Positions 51,385-62,766 are shown, counted from the stretch's first letter. The stretch is DNA of 64,000 nt from Mesorhizobium sp. (GCA_004017275.1 SAKE01000010.1:62001-126000), one strand, 5' to 3'. The notes: generated from the letters alone by a model not told the origin. Program-made: numbers and translations.

Positions 51385-52482
51385 ATGGCTCAGAATTCTT
51401 TGCGGCTGGTAGAGGACAAGGCAGTGGACAAATCAAAGGCTCTGGATGCGGCGCTGTCGCAAATCGAGCGGGCTTTCGGCAAGGGCTCGATCATGCGGCT
51501 CGGCGCGAATGAGCAGGTCGTCGAGATCGAAACGGTGCCGACCGGCTCGCTTGGCCTCGACATCGCGCTTGGCGTCGGCGGCCTGCCGCGCGGCCGCATC
51601 ATCGAAATCTACGGACCGGAAAGCTCGGGCAAGACGACGCTGGCCCTGCACACCGTGGCCGAAGCCCAGAAGAAGGGCGGCATCTGCGCCTTCGTCGATG
51701 CCGAGCACGCGCTCGATCCGGTCTATGCCCGCAAGCTTGGCGTCGATCTCGAAAACCTCCTGATCTCGCAGCCCGACACCGGTGAGCAGGCGCTGGAAAT
51801 CTGCGACACGCTGGTGCGCTCCGGTGCCATCGACGTGCTGGTGGTCGATTCGGTCGCGGCGCTGACGCCACGCGCCGAAATCGAAGGCGAGATGGGCGAT
51901 TCGCTGCCCGGCCTGCAGGCCCGCCTGATGAGCCAGGCGCTGCGCAAGCTGACCGCTTCGATCTCGCGCTCCAACACCATGGTCATCTTCATCAACCAGA
52001 TCCGCATGAAGATCGGCGTCATGTTCGGTTCGCCCGAAACCACAACCGGCGGCAACGCGCTGAAATTCTACGCATCGGTGCGCCTCGACATCCGCCGCAT
52101 CGGCTCGGTCAAGGACCGCGACGAGGTCGTCGGCAACCAGACCCGCGTCAAGGTGGTCAAGAACAAGCTGGCGCCGCCCTTCAAGGTGGTCGAGTTCGAC
52201 ATCATGTATGGCGAGGGCGTGTCCAAGACCGGTGAGCTGGTCGATCTCGGCGTCAAGGCCGGCGTGGTCGAGAAGTCGGGCGCATGGTTCTCCTACAATT
52301 CGCAGCGTCTCGGCCAGGGCCGTGAGAATGCCAAGCTGTTCCTGCGCGACAACCCCGACACCGCGCGCGAGATCGAACTGGCGCTCCGGCAGAATGCCGG
52401 GCTGATCGCTGAAAAGTTCCTTGAGAATGGCGGCTCCGAAGGTGGCGACGACGGTTTCGAGGATGAAGCCGGCGCGATGTAA
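51385..52482 (+). CDS. recA: Recombinase RecA
   Basis: 365 residues. ATP-driven strand exchange protein and LexA coprotease. Walker [10 protein letters not shown] at 77-85, Walker [10 protein letters not shown], and loop L2 region [17 protein letters not shown]-terminal oligomerisation segment [20 protein letters not shown] is canonical. It has a LexA-type site upstream and an intrinsic terminator downstream, so it is monocistronic. Confidence 0.99.
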   Translation: MAQNSLRLVEDKAVDKSKALDAALSQIERAFGKGSIMRLGANEQVVEIETVPTGSLGLDIALGVGGLPRGRIIEIYGPESSGKTTLALHTVAEAQKKGGICAFVDAEHALDPVYARKLGVDLENLLISQPDTGEQALEICDTLVRSGAIDVLVVDSVAALTPRAEIEGEMGDSLPGLQARLMSQALRKLTASISRSNTMVIFINQIRMKIGVMFGSPETTTGGNALKFYASVRLDIRRIGSVKDRDEVVGNQTRVKVVKNKLAPPFKVVEFDIMYGEGVSKTGELVDLGVKAGVVEKSGAWFSYNSQRLGQGRENAKLFLRDNPDTAREIELALRQNAGLIAEKFLENGGSEGGDDGFEDEAGAM

Positions 52483-52571
52483 CAGCCCCGCGATGTCGGC
52501 CGGAGTTCGGCCATAATCGCGTTCTATTATCTCAGGCTTATGTAATCGAGTTCCGAGTATTGCGTTTTGAA

Positions 52572-52597
52572 ACCGCCGGCCTAGCGCCGGCGGTTTT
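52572..52597 (+). terminator. Terminator after recA
   Basis: ACCGCCGGC / GCCGGCGGT nine-base stem, CTAGC loop, then TTTTG. About 90 bases past the recA stop. Confidence 0.85.
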
Positions 52598-52733
52598 GCG
52601 TTTTGGCGGCGCGCAGGGCCGGTTCGAACAGCGGCAAAGACTGCGTTTTGGACCAATTCCGTGTTTCTGGACAGGGTGCGACGCGACGGCTAAAAGGCCA
52701 AGTCTTATCTTCTAGTAAGTCTAGAGCCCATTT

Positions 52734-52752
52734 CCGCCGGTTTTGCCGGCGG
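52734..52752 (+). promoter_or_regulatory. Leader hairpin upstream of alaS
   Basis: CCGCCGG / CCGGCGG stem with TTTTG loop, 22 bases before the alaS start. It has no T tract and is partly related in sequence to the recA terminator. Could be a leader structure; function unproven. Confidence 0.35.
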
Positions 52753-52774
52753 CTCTCTCGAAAAGGCAGCATTC

Positions 52775-55441
52775 ATGAGTGGCGTGAACGAAATCCGGTC
52801 GACATTTCTCGACTACTTCCGCAAGGAGGGTCACGAGATCGTCGCGTCGAGCCCGCTGGTGCCACGCAACGATCCGACGCTGATGTTCACCAACGCCGGC
52901 ATGGTGCAGTTCAAGAACGTCTTCACCGGTCTGGAGAAACGGCCCTATTCGCGCGCCTCGACCGCCCAGAAGAGCGTTCGCGCCGGTGGCAAGCACAACG
53001 ATCTCGACAATGTCGGCTACACCGCGCGCCATCTGACCTTCTTCGAGATGCTCGGCAATTTCTCCTTCGGCGACTATTTCAAGGAGCGCGCCATCGAGCT
53101 TGCCTGGAACCTGATCACCAAGGAGTTCGGGCTGAACAAGGACAAGCTCTTGGTCACCGTCTATCACACGGACGACGAGGCGGCCGGCTTCTGGAAGAAG
53201 ATCGCCGGTTTTTCCGACGACCGCATCATTCGCATCGCGACCTCGGATAATTTCTGGGCGATGGGCGATACCGGACCGTGCGGGCCGTGCTCTGAGATAT
53301 TCATCGACCGCGGCGAGCACATCTGGGGCGGACCTCCCGGCAGCCCCGAGGAGGACGGCGACCGCTTCCTCGAATTCTGGAACCTGGTGTTCATGCAGTA
53401 TGAACAGGTGACGAAGGAAGAGCGCATCGACCTGCCGCGCCCGTCGATAGACACCGGCATGGGCCTGGAGCGCATGGCCTCCATCCTGCAAGGGGTAGAA
53501 AGCGTCTTCGAAACCGACCTCTTCCGGCACCTGATCGACGCGGCCTCGTCCGCCATCGGGCATGGTCCCGACAAGGAGACGGTCGCGTCCTTCCGCGTCA
53601 TTGCCGATCATCTGCGTTCGTCCTCCTTCCTGGTCGCCGATGGCGTGCTGCCGTCGAACGAAGGCCGCGGCTATGTCCTGCGCCGCATCATGCGCCGCGC
53701 CATGCGTCATGCGCAGTTGCTCGGTGCCAACGAACCGCTGATGTGGAAGCTGGTGCCGGCGCTGGTGCGCGAGATGGGCCAGGCCTATCCCGAACTGCTG
53801 CGAGGCGAACAGTTGATCACCGAGACGCTGAAGCTCGAGGAGACCAGGTTTCGCAAGACGCTGGTGCGCGGCCTCGGCCTGCTCTCCGACGCGACGGAAA
53901 CACTACATGCCGGCGACATGCTGGACGGCGAGACGGCCTTCAAGCTCTATGACACCTACGGCTTCCCGCTCGATCTGACGCAGGACGCGCTGCGCCAGCG
54001 CAGCATCTCGGTCGATCTTGCGGGCTTCACCAATGCGATGGAGCAGCAGAAAGCCGAGGCGCGTAAGCATTGGGCTGGGTCCGGTGACGCAGCCACCGAG
54101 ACCATCTGGTTCTCCGTGCGCGAGAAGACAGGCGCCACCGAGTTCCTCGGCTACGAGACTGAAGCTGCGGAAGGCATCGTCCAGGCGCTTGTTCGAGACG
54201 GCAAGACTGTCGACAGCGCCGGCAAGGGCGACGCGGTGGCTGTGGTCGTCAACCAGACGCCGTTCTATGCCGAGTCCGGCGGCCAGATGGGCGACACCGG
54301 TATCATTTCGGGCGAGGGATTCTCGATCGAGGTCTCCGACACGCAGAAGAAGGCCGATGGGCTGTTCGTCCACATCGGCAAGGTGGCCAGCGGCACGGTC
54401 AACACGGGCGTTGCTGTTGAGCTCAAGGTCGATCATGCGCGCCGCTCCAGGCTGCGCGCGAACCATTCCGCGACGCATCTGATCCATGAGGCGCTGCGCG
54501 AAGTTCTGGGCAACCATGTCGCGCAGAAGGGCTCGCTGGTGGCGCCGGAGCGTCTGCGCTTCGACATCTCGCACAACAAGCCGATCTCGGCGGAGGATCT
54601 CGAAGAGGTCGAGCGCATGGCCAATGAGATCGTCGTCCAGAACGGCCCGGTGACCACGCGCCTGATGTCGGTCGACGATGCCATCGCAGAAGGCGCCATG
54701 GCGCTGTTTGGCGAGAAGTATGGCGATGAGGTGCGCGTCGTTTCGATGGGCACCGGCGTTCATGGCGCCAAGACAAACCGGCGTTATTCGGTCGAACTCT
54801 GCGGCGGCACGCATGTCAGGGCGACCGGTGATATCGGCCTGGTGCGTGTCGTGTCGGACAGCGCGGTCGCCGCCGGCGTGCGCCGCATCGAGGCGCTGAC
54901 CGGCGAGGCCGCGCGCAGACATCTCGACGAGCAGGACAGGCGGCTGAAGGCGGCGGCAGCCGTGCTGAAGATCTCGCCGGCCGACGTGCCGGCGCGTGTC
55001 GAGGCGCTGCTCGAGGAGCGCAAGAAGCTCGAAAAGGAACTGACCGAGGCGCGCAAGAAGCTGGCGTTGGGCGGCGGTGCGGCCGCTGGTTCGGCGCCGG
55101 AGAACGAGACCGTGGCGGGCGTCGGCTTCCTCGGCAAGGCGGTCTCCGGTGTCTCGCCGAAGGATTTGAAGCCGCTGGCCGATGCCGGCAAGACCTCGCT
55201 CGGTTCCGGCGTCGTCGTCTTCGTCGGCGCTGGTGAGGACAACAAGGCAAGCGTCGTCGTCGCCGTCACCGATGATCTGTTAAGCCGCTTCAGCGCGGTC
55301 GACCTTGTGCGCGTGGCTTCCACCGCATTGGGCGGCCAGGGCGGCGGCGGTCGGCCCGATATGGCCCAGGCCGGTGGACCGGATGCGTCGAAAGCCGCCG
55401 ATGCGATCGCCGCGGTGAGGGCGGCGCTGGAGGCAGCGTGA
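52775..55441 (+). CDS. alaS: Alanyl-tRNA synthetase
   Basis: 888 residues, class II synthetase. N-terminal catalytic domain begins [20 protein letters not shown]; the class II motif region includes [20 protein letters not shown]. The editing domain has the zinc ligands His564, His568 (NHSATHLIH), Cys676 and His680 (CGGTH). The C-terminal oligomerisation domain ends [18 protein letters not shown]. Preceded by recA as in many rhizobia. Confidence 0.99.
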   Translation: MSGVNEIRSTFLDYFRKEGHEIVASSPLVPRNDPTLMFTNAGMVQFKNVFTGLEKRPYSRASTAQKSVRAGGKHNDLDNVGYTARHLTFFEMLGNFSFGDYFKERAIELAWNLITKEFGLNKDKLLVTVYHTDDEAAGFWKKIAGFSDDRIIRIATSDNFWAMGDTGPCGPCSEIFIDRGEHIWGGPPGSPEEDGDRFLEFWNLVFMQYEQVTKEERIDLPRPSIDTGMGLERMASILQGVESVFETDLFRHLIDAASSAIGHGPDKETVASFRVIADHLRSSSFLVADGVLPSNEGRGYVLRRIMRRAMRHAQLLGANEPLMWKLVPALVREMGQAYPELLRGEQLITETLKLEETRFRKTLVRGLGLLSDATETLHAGDMLDGETAFKLYDTYGFPLDLTQDALRQRSISVDLAGFTNAMEQQKAEARKHWAGSGDAATETIWFSVREKTGATEFLGYETEAAEGIVQALVRDGKTVDSAGKGDAVAVVVNQTPFYAESGGQMGDTGIISGEGFSIEVSDTQKKADGLFVHIGKVASGTVNTGVAVELKVDHARRSRLRANHSATHLIHEALREVLGNHVAQKGSLVAPERLRFDISHNKPISAEDLEEVERMANEIVVQNGPVTTRLMSVDDAIAEGAMALFGEKYGDEVRVVSMGTGVHGAKTNRRYSVELCGGTHVRATGDIGLVRVVSDSAVAAGVRRIEALTGEAARRHLDEQDRRLKAAAAVLKISPADVPARVEALLEERKKLEKELTEARKKLALGGGAAAGSAPENETVAGVGFLGKAVSGVSPKDLKPLADAGKTSLGSGVVVFVGAGEDNKASVVVAVTDDLLSRFSAVDLVRVASTALGGQGGGGRPDMAQAGGPDASKAADAIAAVRAALEAA

Positions 55442-55486
55442 GCCAGTGGGCAGTTCAGGGGAGCCTTATCTTCCCAAGTAGCGCTG

Positions 55487-55651
55487 CCCCTCATCTGGCT
55501 GCCGCCATCTTCTCCCCGTAAACGGGGAGAAGGGCGCTTTCGTCGCGGCTTTCGCCAATCGCCAGCGTTGCAAAAAAAGAGGCGCCGGCGTTGCGGCCGG
55601 CCTCTTTCTCCCCGTTCTACGGGGAGAAATGCCCGGCAGGGCAATGAGGGG
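55487..55651. repeat. Dispersed inverted-repeat element, family B, full copy
   Basis: CCCCTCATCTGGC at the left end and GCAATGAGGGG at the right, with inner CTTCTCCCCGTAAACGGGG arms on one side and TCTCCCCGTTCTACGGGGAG on the other. An inner GAGGCGCCGGC...GCCGGCCTCTTTCT hairpin (about 55576-55607) serves as the alaS terminator. Related to the fragment at 47941. Confidence 0.8.
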
Positions 55652-55681
55652 CGGCGCCGGCGTTGAGGAAGTTCACTCGGC

Positions 55682-56311
55682 CTAAGCGAGCTTTTCAGTC
55701 CGCGCAAAGCTCGCACGATCAGCAACGCGCGCATACCAGTCCCGAATATCCGCGAACCGTGCCAGCAAATCCCGACCTTCAGCGACCTTGACGAAATAGC
55801 CGATGATCGGTGCCGCATGCAGGTCGGCCAAAGTCAACTGGTCGCCAAGTAGCCACGGCCCCGTCGTCGTCTTCAGCGAAGAGAGCGTCCGAAGCACGGT
55901 GCTTGCCTGTGAAAGCCCGGCGGCGATCAGCGCCTCGTCGGGTGCCTCCTTCTCCAGCCGCTCGACGGCGACATCCCAGACCATCGATCTGTAGGCATAG
56001 GCATCGAGCACGCCGATGATCTGGTTCATGGTTGCGCGGCCACGAGGATCCTTCGGCTGAAGGGCCGGCCCGTCAAAAGCCTCGTCGATATATCTGGCAA
56101 TCGCGCTCGTCTCGAAAAGCCGAAACCCGTCATGCTCGAAGGCCGGGATGCGGCCGAATGGATGGTGCTCGAAATACCAGGCGGGAACGCCCTCGGCGGC
56201 GAAGACATCGACCGGCACAAGCTCGTACTCGATGCCTTTTTCCGCCAGCACCATCCGCGCGATGCGCACATAGACGCTGTAGTCGGCGCCGTAGAGGATT
56301 GGGTTGGCCAT
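55682..56311 (-). CDS. Glutathione S-transferase family protein
   Basis: 209 residues from ATG 56311. Thioredoxin-like N-terminal domain with ILYGADYSVYVRIARMVL and the glutathione-anchoring RIPAFEHDGFRLFETSAIAR (Glu-Ser pair), then an all-helical C-terminal domain with LLGDQLTLADLHAAPIIGYF. Likely beta/theta-class bacterial GST; the residue at the usual catalytic Ser/Cys position appears to be within DYSVYV. Substrate unknown. Confidence 0.93.
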   Translation of the reverse strand: MANPILYGADYSVYVRIARMVLAEKGIEYELVPVDVFAAEGVPAWYFEHHPFGRIPAFEHDGFRLFETSAIARYIDEAFDGPALQPKDPRGRATMNQIIGVLDAYAYRSMVWDVAVERLEKEAPDEALIAAGLSQASTVLRTLSSLKTTTGPWLLGDQLTLADLHAAPIIGYFVKVAEGRDLLARFADIRDWYARVADRASFARTEKLA

Positions 56312-56344
56312 CTCTAAACTTTCGGTTTCGGTCACCTTGAAGCC

Positions 56345-56375
56345 TAAAAAGCGAAGGCTCCTTTCGGAGCCTTCG
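56345..56375 (-). terminator. Terminator after icd
   Basis: On the minus strand CGAAGGCTCC-GAAA-GGAGCCTTCG forms a perfect ten-base stem followed by CTTTTTAG. It lies 19 bases past the icd stop and separates icd from the GST gene. Confidence 0.92.
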
Positions 56376-56393
56376 GCATTCAAGAGATTGATG

Positions 56394-57605
56394 TTACGCC
56401 ATCGCCTTCTGCAGGTTCTCGTCGATCTTGTCGAGGAAGCCGGTGGTCGAAAGCCAGGGCTGGTCGGGGCCGATCAGCAGCGACAGGTCCTTGGTCATGA
56501 AGCCGGACTCGACCGTCTGGATGCAGATTTTTTCCAGCGTCTCGGCAAAGCGCTTCAGCTCGGCATTGTCGTCGAGCTTGGCGCGGTGGGCGAGGCCACG
56601 CGTCCAGGCGAAGATCGAGGCGATCGAATTGGTCGAGGTTTCCTCGCCCTTCTGGTGCTGGCGATAGTGTCGGGTGACGGTGCCGTGCGCGGCCTCCGCC
56701 TCCACCGTCTTGCCGTCCGGCGTCATCAGCACCGAGGTCATCAGGCCGAGCGAGCCAAATCCCTGCGCCACCGTGTCGGACTGGACGTCGCCATCATAGT
56801 TCTTGCAGGCCCAGACGTAGCCGCCCGACCATTTCAGGCTGGAGGCCACCATGTCGTCGATCAGGCGGTGCTCGTACCACAGCTTCTTCGACTTGAACTC
56901 GGCCTCGAACTCAGCCTCGTAGACCTCCTGGAAGATATCCTTGAAGCGGCCGTCATAGGCCTTGAGGATGGTGTTCTTGGTCGACAGATAGACCGGGTAG
57001 TTGCGCAGCAGGCCGTAATTCAGCGAGGCGCGGGCAAACTCGCGGATCGAGTCATCGAGATTGTACATGGCCATGGCAACACCGGCGCCCGGCGCGTCGA
57101 ACACGTCGTGCTCGATCACCTTGCCATCCTCACCGACGAACTTGATCGTCAGCTTGCCTTTGCCGGGAAAGCGGAAGTCGGTGGCGCGGTACTGGTCGCC
57201 GAAGGCATGACGGCCGACGATGATCGGCTTGGTCCAGCCGGGCACCAGCCGCGGCACGTTCTTCATGATGATCGGCTCGCGGAAGATCGTGCCGCCGAGG
57301 ATGTTGCGGATGGTGCCGTTCGGCGACTTCCACATCTTCTTCAGCTTGAACTCCTCGACGCGCTGCTCGTCGGGGGTGATCGTCGCGCATTTCACGCCGA
57401 CGCCGTATTTCTTGATGGCGTTGGCCGAATCGACGGTCACCTGGTCGTTGGTGGCGTCGCGATGCTCGATGCCGAGGTCGTAATATTCGAGCTTGAGGTC
57501 GAGATAAGGGTGGATCAGCTTGTCCTTGATGAACTGCCAGATGATGCGGGTCATCTCGTCGCCGTCGAGCTCGACGACCGGGTTCGCCACCTTGATCTTC
57601 GCCAT
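56394..57605 (-). CDS. icd: NADP-dependent isocitrate dehydrogenase
   Basis: 403 residues from ATG 57605; TCA-cycle enzyme making 2-oxoglutarate and NADPH. It is the short dimeric eukaryote-like class ([20 protein letters not shown] at the start), with [20 protein letters not shown] forming the substrate site and [20 protein letters not shown] near the cofactor. Typical of Rhizobiales. Monocistronic with its own terminator. Confidence 0.98.
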   Translation of the reverse strand: MAKIKVANPVVELDGDEMTRIIWQFIKDKLIHPYLDLKLEYYDLGIEHRDATNDQVTVDSANAIKKYGVGVKCATITPDEQRVEEFKLKKMWKSPNGTIRNILGGTIFREPIIMKNVPRLVPGWTKPIIVGRHAFGDQYRATDFRFPGKGKLTIKFVGEDGKVIEHDVFDAPGAGVAMAMYNLDDSIREFARASLNYGLLRNYPVYLSTKNTILKAYDGRFKDIFQEVYEAEFEAEFKSKKLWYEHRLIDDMVASSLKWSGGYVWACKNYDGDVQSDTVAQGFGSLGLMTSVLMTPDGKTVEAEAAHGTVTRHYRQHQKGEETSTNSIASIFAWTRGLAHRAKLDDNAELKRFAETLEKICIQTVESGFMTKDLSLLIGPDQPWLSTTGFLDKIDENLQKAMA

Positions 57606-57792
57606 GGAAAGAATGCCTCGTTCGAAAGTTGATTGATTGCGGGCCGGCCCCGCAGGAATAGGGACCTCGCCTATAGCAAAGCGATCCGAACGGTGCAAAC
57701 CGGGCCAAGGCAGCCGCAAGCTTTCACGGCAGCAATCGAGAATAAGAAGGATATGCCCGTGCCACGTAAGCCCCGAACCGCTTCGACTGCTT

Positions 57793-57818
57793 GCTTCGCG
57801 CGGCATCCCGCGCGAAGC
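57793..57818. repeat. Perfect 11-bp hairpin, copy 1 (end of duplication unit)
   Basis: GCTTCGCGCGG-CATC-CCGCGCGAAGC. The identical hairpin with the same left flank (CCGAACCGCTTCGACTGCTT) recurs at 59446-59471. It lies past the stop of the beta-helix gene and may act as its terminator, though no T tract follows. Confidence 0.75.
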
Positions 57819-57847
57819 GTCTTCGTGGCGTGTATCGTTGCCGTCAG

Positions 57848-58816
57848 CTATTCCTGCGGAATGGTCGGCGGATTCGGACCGTCAGCCGTATTGCCATTGA
57901 GCTGATTGTTGCCATAGGACGAAACCACACCACCATTCAGAATGGCCGTGCCGAGGCCATTGCCGGAGATGGTCGATCTGCCGATACGGATGGTCGCGTT
58001 GGCCCCGTCGACACGCAGGCCACCGGACGCGCCGTTGTTGGCCACAGCGACACTGTCGACCATGATGTTGATGGCTGGCCCGCCGGGCGGATTGAATATG
58101 CTGATGCCGGCGTTGGTGTTGCCCGAAGCACTGCTGTTCACAATTGTCGTGTTGGATCCGCCCGTATTGCTCGATCCGTCCGCCTTCAGCCCGGCAAGGT
58201 TGTTGTTCTCGATCGCTGAGTTCTCGATGATGACCTTGGCCACTCCAGTTCCTGTCGGCTGAATGCGAATGCCATCATTGTTGCGGATGATGGTCGAGTT
58301 GTTGACATAGAGTTCGGACGTGCCCGACGGCGAGAACAAGATGCCGGCGCCGTTTGGTGTGGCACCAATGCTGCCATGAATGAGGCATTCCTCTACATGC
58401 AAAGCGGCGCCGACAAGAAACCTGACACCATTGAGACCGGGCGCGTTCGGCGGCGCACCGTTGATATCGAGGCCGCGAAGAACGACGACGTCGGTCGCCG
58501 CCGCGTTGATGACAACGCCATTCGTCGCTGAATGCAGCACGCCTGCCTCGACCTCCGGGCAAGAGATGGTCATTGACTTGGTGATCGTCACCGCGCCGTA
58601 GGCACCCGAGTCGATGCAGTTGATTTCGCCGCCGGCGGCGGTTTTCGAAATCGCGCCGGCGAAGGTCTTGCACGGTGCCGTGCGGCTGCACGGATTGACG
58701 TCGTCACCAACGCCGGAAACCCACGTCCGTGTCGCCTGCGCTGAAGCTGGCGCGATCAGAAAAACTGATGCCAGAAGCAACACAGCGAGTGAAAGGAAGA
58801 ATCGTATGATGTTCAT
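57848..58816 (-). CDS. Secreted right-handed beta-helix protein, copy 1
   Basis: 322 residues from ATG 58816 (GAGGGGC upstream). Signal peptide [20 protein letters not shown], cleavage after ASA. The mature protein starts with a conserved [20 protein letters not shown] motif containing two cysteines, then Asn/Gly-rich strands ([34 protein letters not shown]) typical of parallel beta-helix repeats. No catalytic residues can be assigned. It is a close paralogue of the gene at 59493. Confidence 0.88.
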   Translation of the reverse strand: MNIIRFFLSLAVLLLASVFLIAPASAQATRTWVSGVGDDVNPCSRTAPCKTFAGAISKTAAGGEINCIDSGAYGAVTITKSMTISCPEVEAGVLHSATNGVVINAAATDVVVLRGLDINGAPPNAPGLNGVRFLVGAALHVEECLIHGSIGATPNGAGILFSPSGTSELYVNNSTIIRNNDGIRIQPTGTGVAKVIIENSAIENNNLAGLKADGSSNTGGSNTTIVNSSASGNTNAGISIFNPPGGPAINIMVDSVAVANNGASGGLRVDGANATIRIGRSTISGNGLGTAILNGGVVSSYGNNQLNGNTADGPNPPTIPQE

Positions 58817-59425
58817 TTGCCCCTCCTGAGGTTTTGGCCAGCGTCGTTGTCGGCCATCGAAACCCGTTTCGAAATACTTGGGGCATGAAAAATGACAGGA
58901 GCGTGCAAGGCACACTCCGTATTCCAAAGACTATCCGTCGATTGTACGCCAACCCCAAGCGGTCCGGATATTACCGCCTTCTAATTTTCTTTTCCAGTCA
59001 CGCGATGCGTCGAAGTGAAGAAATGTGCATTCGGATCGTAGATGATTTCCCCGAGAGGAAAATATCGTCAAATGCCGACAGTTAGCACCGACTGGGATAT
59101 TGTCGGCGGTTGGGGCGCGCCATGATCGCCATCAGGTGTAATAGGCATGGTGTCTTGAGAGCACGAATGCGATGCCGCATCCCATCAATCTTTTGGAGAG
59201 ACGAAATGCGGCTCATCCGCCTTGTTCATTTGTCCACGTAGCGAACTTTCGTGCAACCGGGGGGGCGAAGTAAAGTGGCCGACTTCAAAAAGCAGGATCG
59301 ATATGGCAGGACGCGCGCCAAGGCACCACTCCAGGGTCTTGCCTGTCATGCGTTCAACCTAGCTGAACGTTCAGCCGCTGGCCTTCGGGTCTGCCCGGGA
59401 GGCAGGTAAGACTAACTCTCGCGGC
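58817..59425. other. Intergenic region between beta-helix paralogues
   Basis: The first part (to about 59076) is duplicated upstream of copy 2 and likely contains the promoter. The rest holds no convincing ORF. At 59284-59315 it matches 61015-61046, just upstream of trmJ (TTCAAAAAGC and ATCGATATGGCAGGACGCG). Confidence 0.6.
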
Positions 59426-59445
59426 CCGAACCGCTTCGACTGCTT

Positions 59446-59471
59446 GCTTCGCGCGGCATCCCGCGCGAAGC
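59446..59471. repeat. Perfect 11-bp hairpin, copy 2
   Basis: Same hairpin as at 57793-57818, 22 bases beyond the second paralogue's stop. Confidence 0.75.
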
Positions 59472-59492
59472 GTTTTCGTATCGTCCCGTCTG

Positions 59493-60458
59493 CTATTTCA
59501 GCGGAATGGTCGGCGGATTCGGACCATCTGACGTGTTACCGTTGATCTGGTTGTTGCCATAGGACGAGATCGCGCCGCCATTGACGATGGCGGTGCCAAG
59601 GCCATTGCCGGAGATGGTCGATCTGCCGATACGGATGGTCGCGTTGGCCCCGTCGACACGCAGGCCACCGGACGCGCCGTTGTTGGCCACAGCGACACTG
59701 TCGACCATGATGTTGATGGCTGGCCCGCCGGGCGGATTGAATATGCTGATGCCGGCGTTGGTATTGCCCGAAGCACTGCTGTTCACGATTGTCGTGTTGG
59801 AGCCGCCAGTGTTGCTCGTGCCGTCAGCCTTCAGACCGGCAAGGTTGTTGTTCTCGATCGTGCTGCTGTCGATCATGACCTTCGCGACACCGGCTCCAGT
59901 CGGCTGAACACGAATGCCGTCATTGTTGCCGTTGATGGTCGAGTTGTGGACATAAAGCTCGGCAGTGCCCGACGGCGAGAACAAGATACCAGCGCCGTTC
60001 GGTGCGGCGCCGGTGTTGCCACGAATGACGCAATCCTCGACATGCAAGGCGGCGCCGGCAAGAAACCTGATACCATTGAGGCCGGGCGTGGCCGACGCAC
60101 TGTCGATATCGAGACCGCGAAGAACGATGATGTCGGTCGCCGCCGCATTGATGATCACGCCATTCGTCGATGAATTCGACACGCCTGCCTCAACATCCTC
60201 GCAGGCGATGGTGATTGCTTTGGTGATCGTCACCGCGCCGAAACCACCTGGATCGATGCAGTTGATTTCGCCGCCGGCGGCGGTTTTCGAGATTGCGCCG
60301 GCGAAGGTCTTGCAAGGCGCCGTGCGGCTGCATGGATTGACGTCGTCGCCAACACCGGAAACCCACGTCCGTGGTGCTTGCGCGGAAGCTGGCGCAATCA
60401 GGAAGACTGACGCCAGAAGCAACACTGCGAGTGAAAGGAAAAATCGTACGACGTTCAT
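59493..60458 (-). CDS. Secreted right-handed beta-helix protein, copy 2
   Basis: 321 residues from ATG 60458 ([19 protein letters not shown]). It is nearly identical to copy 1 over the signal peptide, the [20 protein letters not shown] motif and the whole C-terminal half (from [19 protein letters not shown] on); differences cluster in the middle around residues 80-130. One residue shorter. Clearly a recent tandem duplicate. Function unknown; such proteins are usually secreted, surface-bound or carbohydrate-binding. Confidence 0.88.
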   Translation of the reverse strand: MNVVRFFLSLAVLLLASVFLIAPASAQAPRTWVSGVGDDVNPCSRTAPCKTFAGAISKTAAGGEINCIDPGGFGAVTITKAITIACEDVEAGVSNSSTNGVIINAAATDIIVLRGLDIDSASATPGLNGIRFLAGAALHVEDCVIRGNTGAAPNGAGILFSPSGTAELYVHNSTINGNNDGIRVQPTGAGVAKVMIDSSTIENNNLAGLKADGTSNTGGSNTTIVNSSASGNTNAGISIFNPPGGPAINIMVDSVAVANNGASGGLRVDGANATIRIGRSTISGNGLGTAIVNGGAISSYGNNQINGNTSDGPNPPTIPLK

Positions 60459-61076
60459 TTGCCCCTCCTAAGGTTTTGGCCAACGCCCTCGTTGGCCGTT
60501 GAAATTCATGTCGAAATGCTTGGGGGATGAGTAGATGACAGGAGCGTGCAAGACGCACCCTATCTTCCAAAGACCATCTGTCGATATACATCGAACCCAA
60601 GCGGCTCGGATGTTATAGCTTTCTAATTTACTTTCCAGTGACGCAATGCGTCATAGTAAATAAATAGCAATCGGATCACAGATGATTTTTCCATGCGAAA
60701 ATTTCGAGATAGCAACAGGGAGGACGAGGCGGCGCATATGTCGGAGATTTGGGATGCACTGTGGCGCAGTACGTTAGGAGATAGAGTCGGATGGCTTTAT
60801 GCCGCGCGCAAGAGCCGTCGCGTACCATCATTTTTGTCCGTACGGCGCAGCAATTCGTCCGTCGGCACAGAAGCGGTTCCCTTTTTCTAGCCTGCCGGTC
60901 AACGCATCAATAGCGCGACCGCCCGCTCATTCAGGTAACCCCGGGTCCGCTGCGTAAACCAAGGCGCGGCAGGTGTGCGCCATGGCTATTTCTCGGCCAA
61001 CCGGCCGACCGCTCTTCAAAAAGCCGTATCGATATGGCAGGACGCGGAGACTTCGCAGCGCAATCATCTGGAACAC
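60459..61076. other. Intergenic region before trmJ
   Basis: The first 250 bases repeat the upstream region of copy 1. A 65-codon ORF at 60693-60890 has no family features and is not called. The last 60 bases before trmJ match 59284-59315. Confidence 0.5.
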
Positions 61077-61985
61077 ATGGCAGGAACTGACTTTCAGACC
61101 GCCGGCCCGGCGATTATTCTCGTCGAGCCGCAGCTCGGCGAGAACATCGGCATGGTCGCTCGTGCCATGGCCAATTTCGGTCTGTCGGAACTGCGCCTGG
61201 TCAATCCGCGTGACGGGTGGCCGAGCGAGAAGGCACGTGCGGCGGCAAGCCGCGCCGATCATGTCATCGACGCCGTCACCGTCTTCGACGATCTGGCCTC
61301 GGCGCTCGCCGACCTCAACTTTGTCTTCGCTACCACGGCTAGGCAGCGCGACGGCTTCAAATCCGTGCGCGGGCCGGTGGAGGCGGGCAGGATGCTTCGG
61401 ACCCATCATGCAATGGGACAACGCACCGGCATCCTGTTCGGACGCGAGCGCTTCGGTCTCTACAATGACGAGGTCGGCCTTGCCGACGAGATCGTCACCT
61501 TCCCGGTCGATCCCGATTTCTCCTCGCTCAACATCGCCCAGGCGGCGCTGCTGATGTCCTACGAGTGGATGAAGTCCGGCCTGGAAGACGAGACGAAGAC
61601 CAATTTTTCGGGTCCGGACATGAAGCCGGCAAGCAAGGAAGAGCTGCACGGCCTGTTCGCCTATCTCGAAGGTGCATTGGAAGCGCGCGGCTATTTCCGG
61701 CCAGCGCCGAAGAAGCCGAAGATGGTCGACAATCTGCGCGCGGTGCTGACGCGTGCCGGCTTTGCCGAACCGGAGCTCAAGGTGCTGCGCGGCATCATCT
61801 CGTCGCTCGACAGGTTTTCCCCGGCGATGCCGCGCGGCGATGGTTCTCCTGGCGACGATCCACGGCGCTTGCCCGCGGCCGCCGCGCGTGCCCGCAAGGC
61901 GGAAGCGGGTCGCCAGCCGCCCGACGCCAACGGCGACGACAATGATACGCCGCCGCCGGGCGGCAAGGGAACCGACAATGACTGA
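61077..61985 (+). CDS. trmJ: tRNA (cytidine/uridine-2'-O-)-methyltransferase TrmJ-like
   Basis: 302 residues from ATG 61077. SPOUT-class methyltransferase: [21 protein letters not shown] at the N-terminus (RNA 2'-O-methyltransferase motif 1), [18 protein letters not shown] in motif 2 and [16 protein letters not shown] in motif 3, forming the knotted SAM site. A C-terminal helical and low-complexity tail follows. TrmJ modifies position 32 of tRNAs. Its end overlaps murI by eight bases. Confidence 0.93.
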   Translation: MAGTDFQTAGPAIILVEPQLGENIGMVARAMANFGLSELRLVNPRDGWPSEKARAAASRADHVIDAVTVFDDLASALADLNFVFATTARQRDGFKSVRGPVEAGRMLRTHHAMGQRTGILFGRERFGLYNDEVGLADEIVTFPVDPDFSSLNIAQAALLMSYEWMKSGLEDETKTNFSGPDMKPASKEELHGLFAYLEGALEARGYFRPAPKKPKMVDNLRAVLTRAGFAEPELKVLRGIISSLDRFSPAMPRGDGSPGDDPRRLPAAAARARKAEAGRQPPDANGDDNDTPPPGGKGTDND

Positions 61986-62766
61986 GCGGCCTATCCTGAT
62001 GTTCGATTCCGGCATCGGCGGGCTGACAGTGCTGCGCGAGGCGCGCGTGCTGATGCCCGACCGCCGCTTTGTCTATGTCGCCGACGATGCCGCGTTTCCC
62101 TATGGCGCCTGGGAGGAACCGGCGCTCAATGCCCATATCCTTGGCCTGTTCGGCGCGCTGCTGGAAAAATTCCAGCCCGAGATTTCGGTCATTCCCTGCA
62201 ACACCGCGTCGACGCTTGTGATCGACGCTCTGCGTGAGAAATTCCCTGGCCATCCCTTTGTCGGCACGGTGCCGGCGATCAAGCCGGCGGCGGAGCGTAC
62301 GCGCTCCGGGCTCGTCTCGGTGCTGGCGACGCCCGGCACGGTCAAGCGCCAATATACGCGCGACCTGATCAGCAAATGGGCACAGAAATGCCACGTGCGG
62401 CTTGTCGGTTCGGACCGGCTGGCGCCATTGGCCGAGATCTACATGCGCGAGGGATTTGTCGACGAGGAGATCGTGCGGGAGGAGATCGCGCCATGTTTTG
62501 TCGAGAAGGACGGCGCCCGCACCGATATTGTCGTGCTCGGCTGCACGCATTACCCGTTTCTGGCCAATCGCATGCGCAAGACCGCGCCCTGGCCGGTCGA
62601 CTGGATCGACCCGGCCGAAGCGATCGCCCGCCGCGCCATGTCGCTGCTTGCGCCTGTCGACGGGCCATTGCCGGCTGGCGAGCCCGACATTGCGGTCTTC
62701 ACCTCCGGCAAGGTGGATTTCGCCACCAGCCGGCTCATGCAGGGCTTTGGCCTGATGGTCGCCTGA
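61978..62766 (+). CDS. murI: Glutamate racemase
   Basis: 262 residues. Makes D-glutamate for peptidoglycan. The two catalytic cysteines are Cys74 (IPCNTAST) and Cys189 (LGCTHYPF); [13 protein letters not shown] at residues 9-21 is the substrate loop. Starts eight bases inside trmJ, implying coupled translation. Confidence 0.97.
   Translation: MTERPILMFDSGIGGLTVLREARVLMPDRRFVYVADDAAFPYGAWEEPALNAHILGLFGALLEKFQPEISVIPCNTASTLVIDALREKFPGHPFVGTVPAIKPAAERTRSGLVSVLATPGTVKRQYTRDLISKWAQKCHVRLVGSDRLAPLAEIYMREGFVDEEIVREEIAPCFVEKDGARTDIVVLGCTHYPFLANRMRKTAPWPVDWIDPAEAIARRAMSLLAPVDGPLPAGEPDIAVFTSGKVDFATSRLMQGFGLMVA

Noticed and set aside
60693..60890. 65-codon ORF upstream of trmJ
   Set aside because: No ribosome-binding site or conserved feature, and lies in a region partly made of duplicated noncoding sequence.
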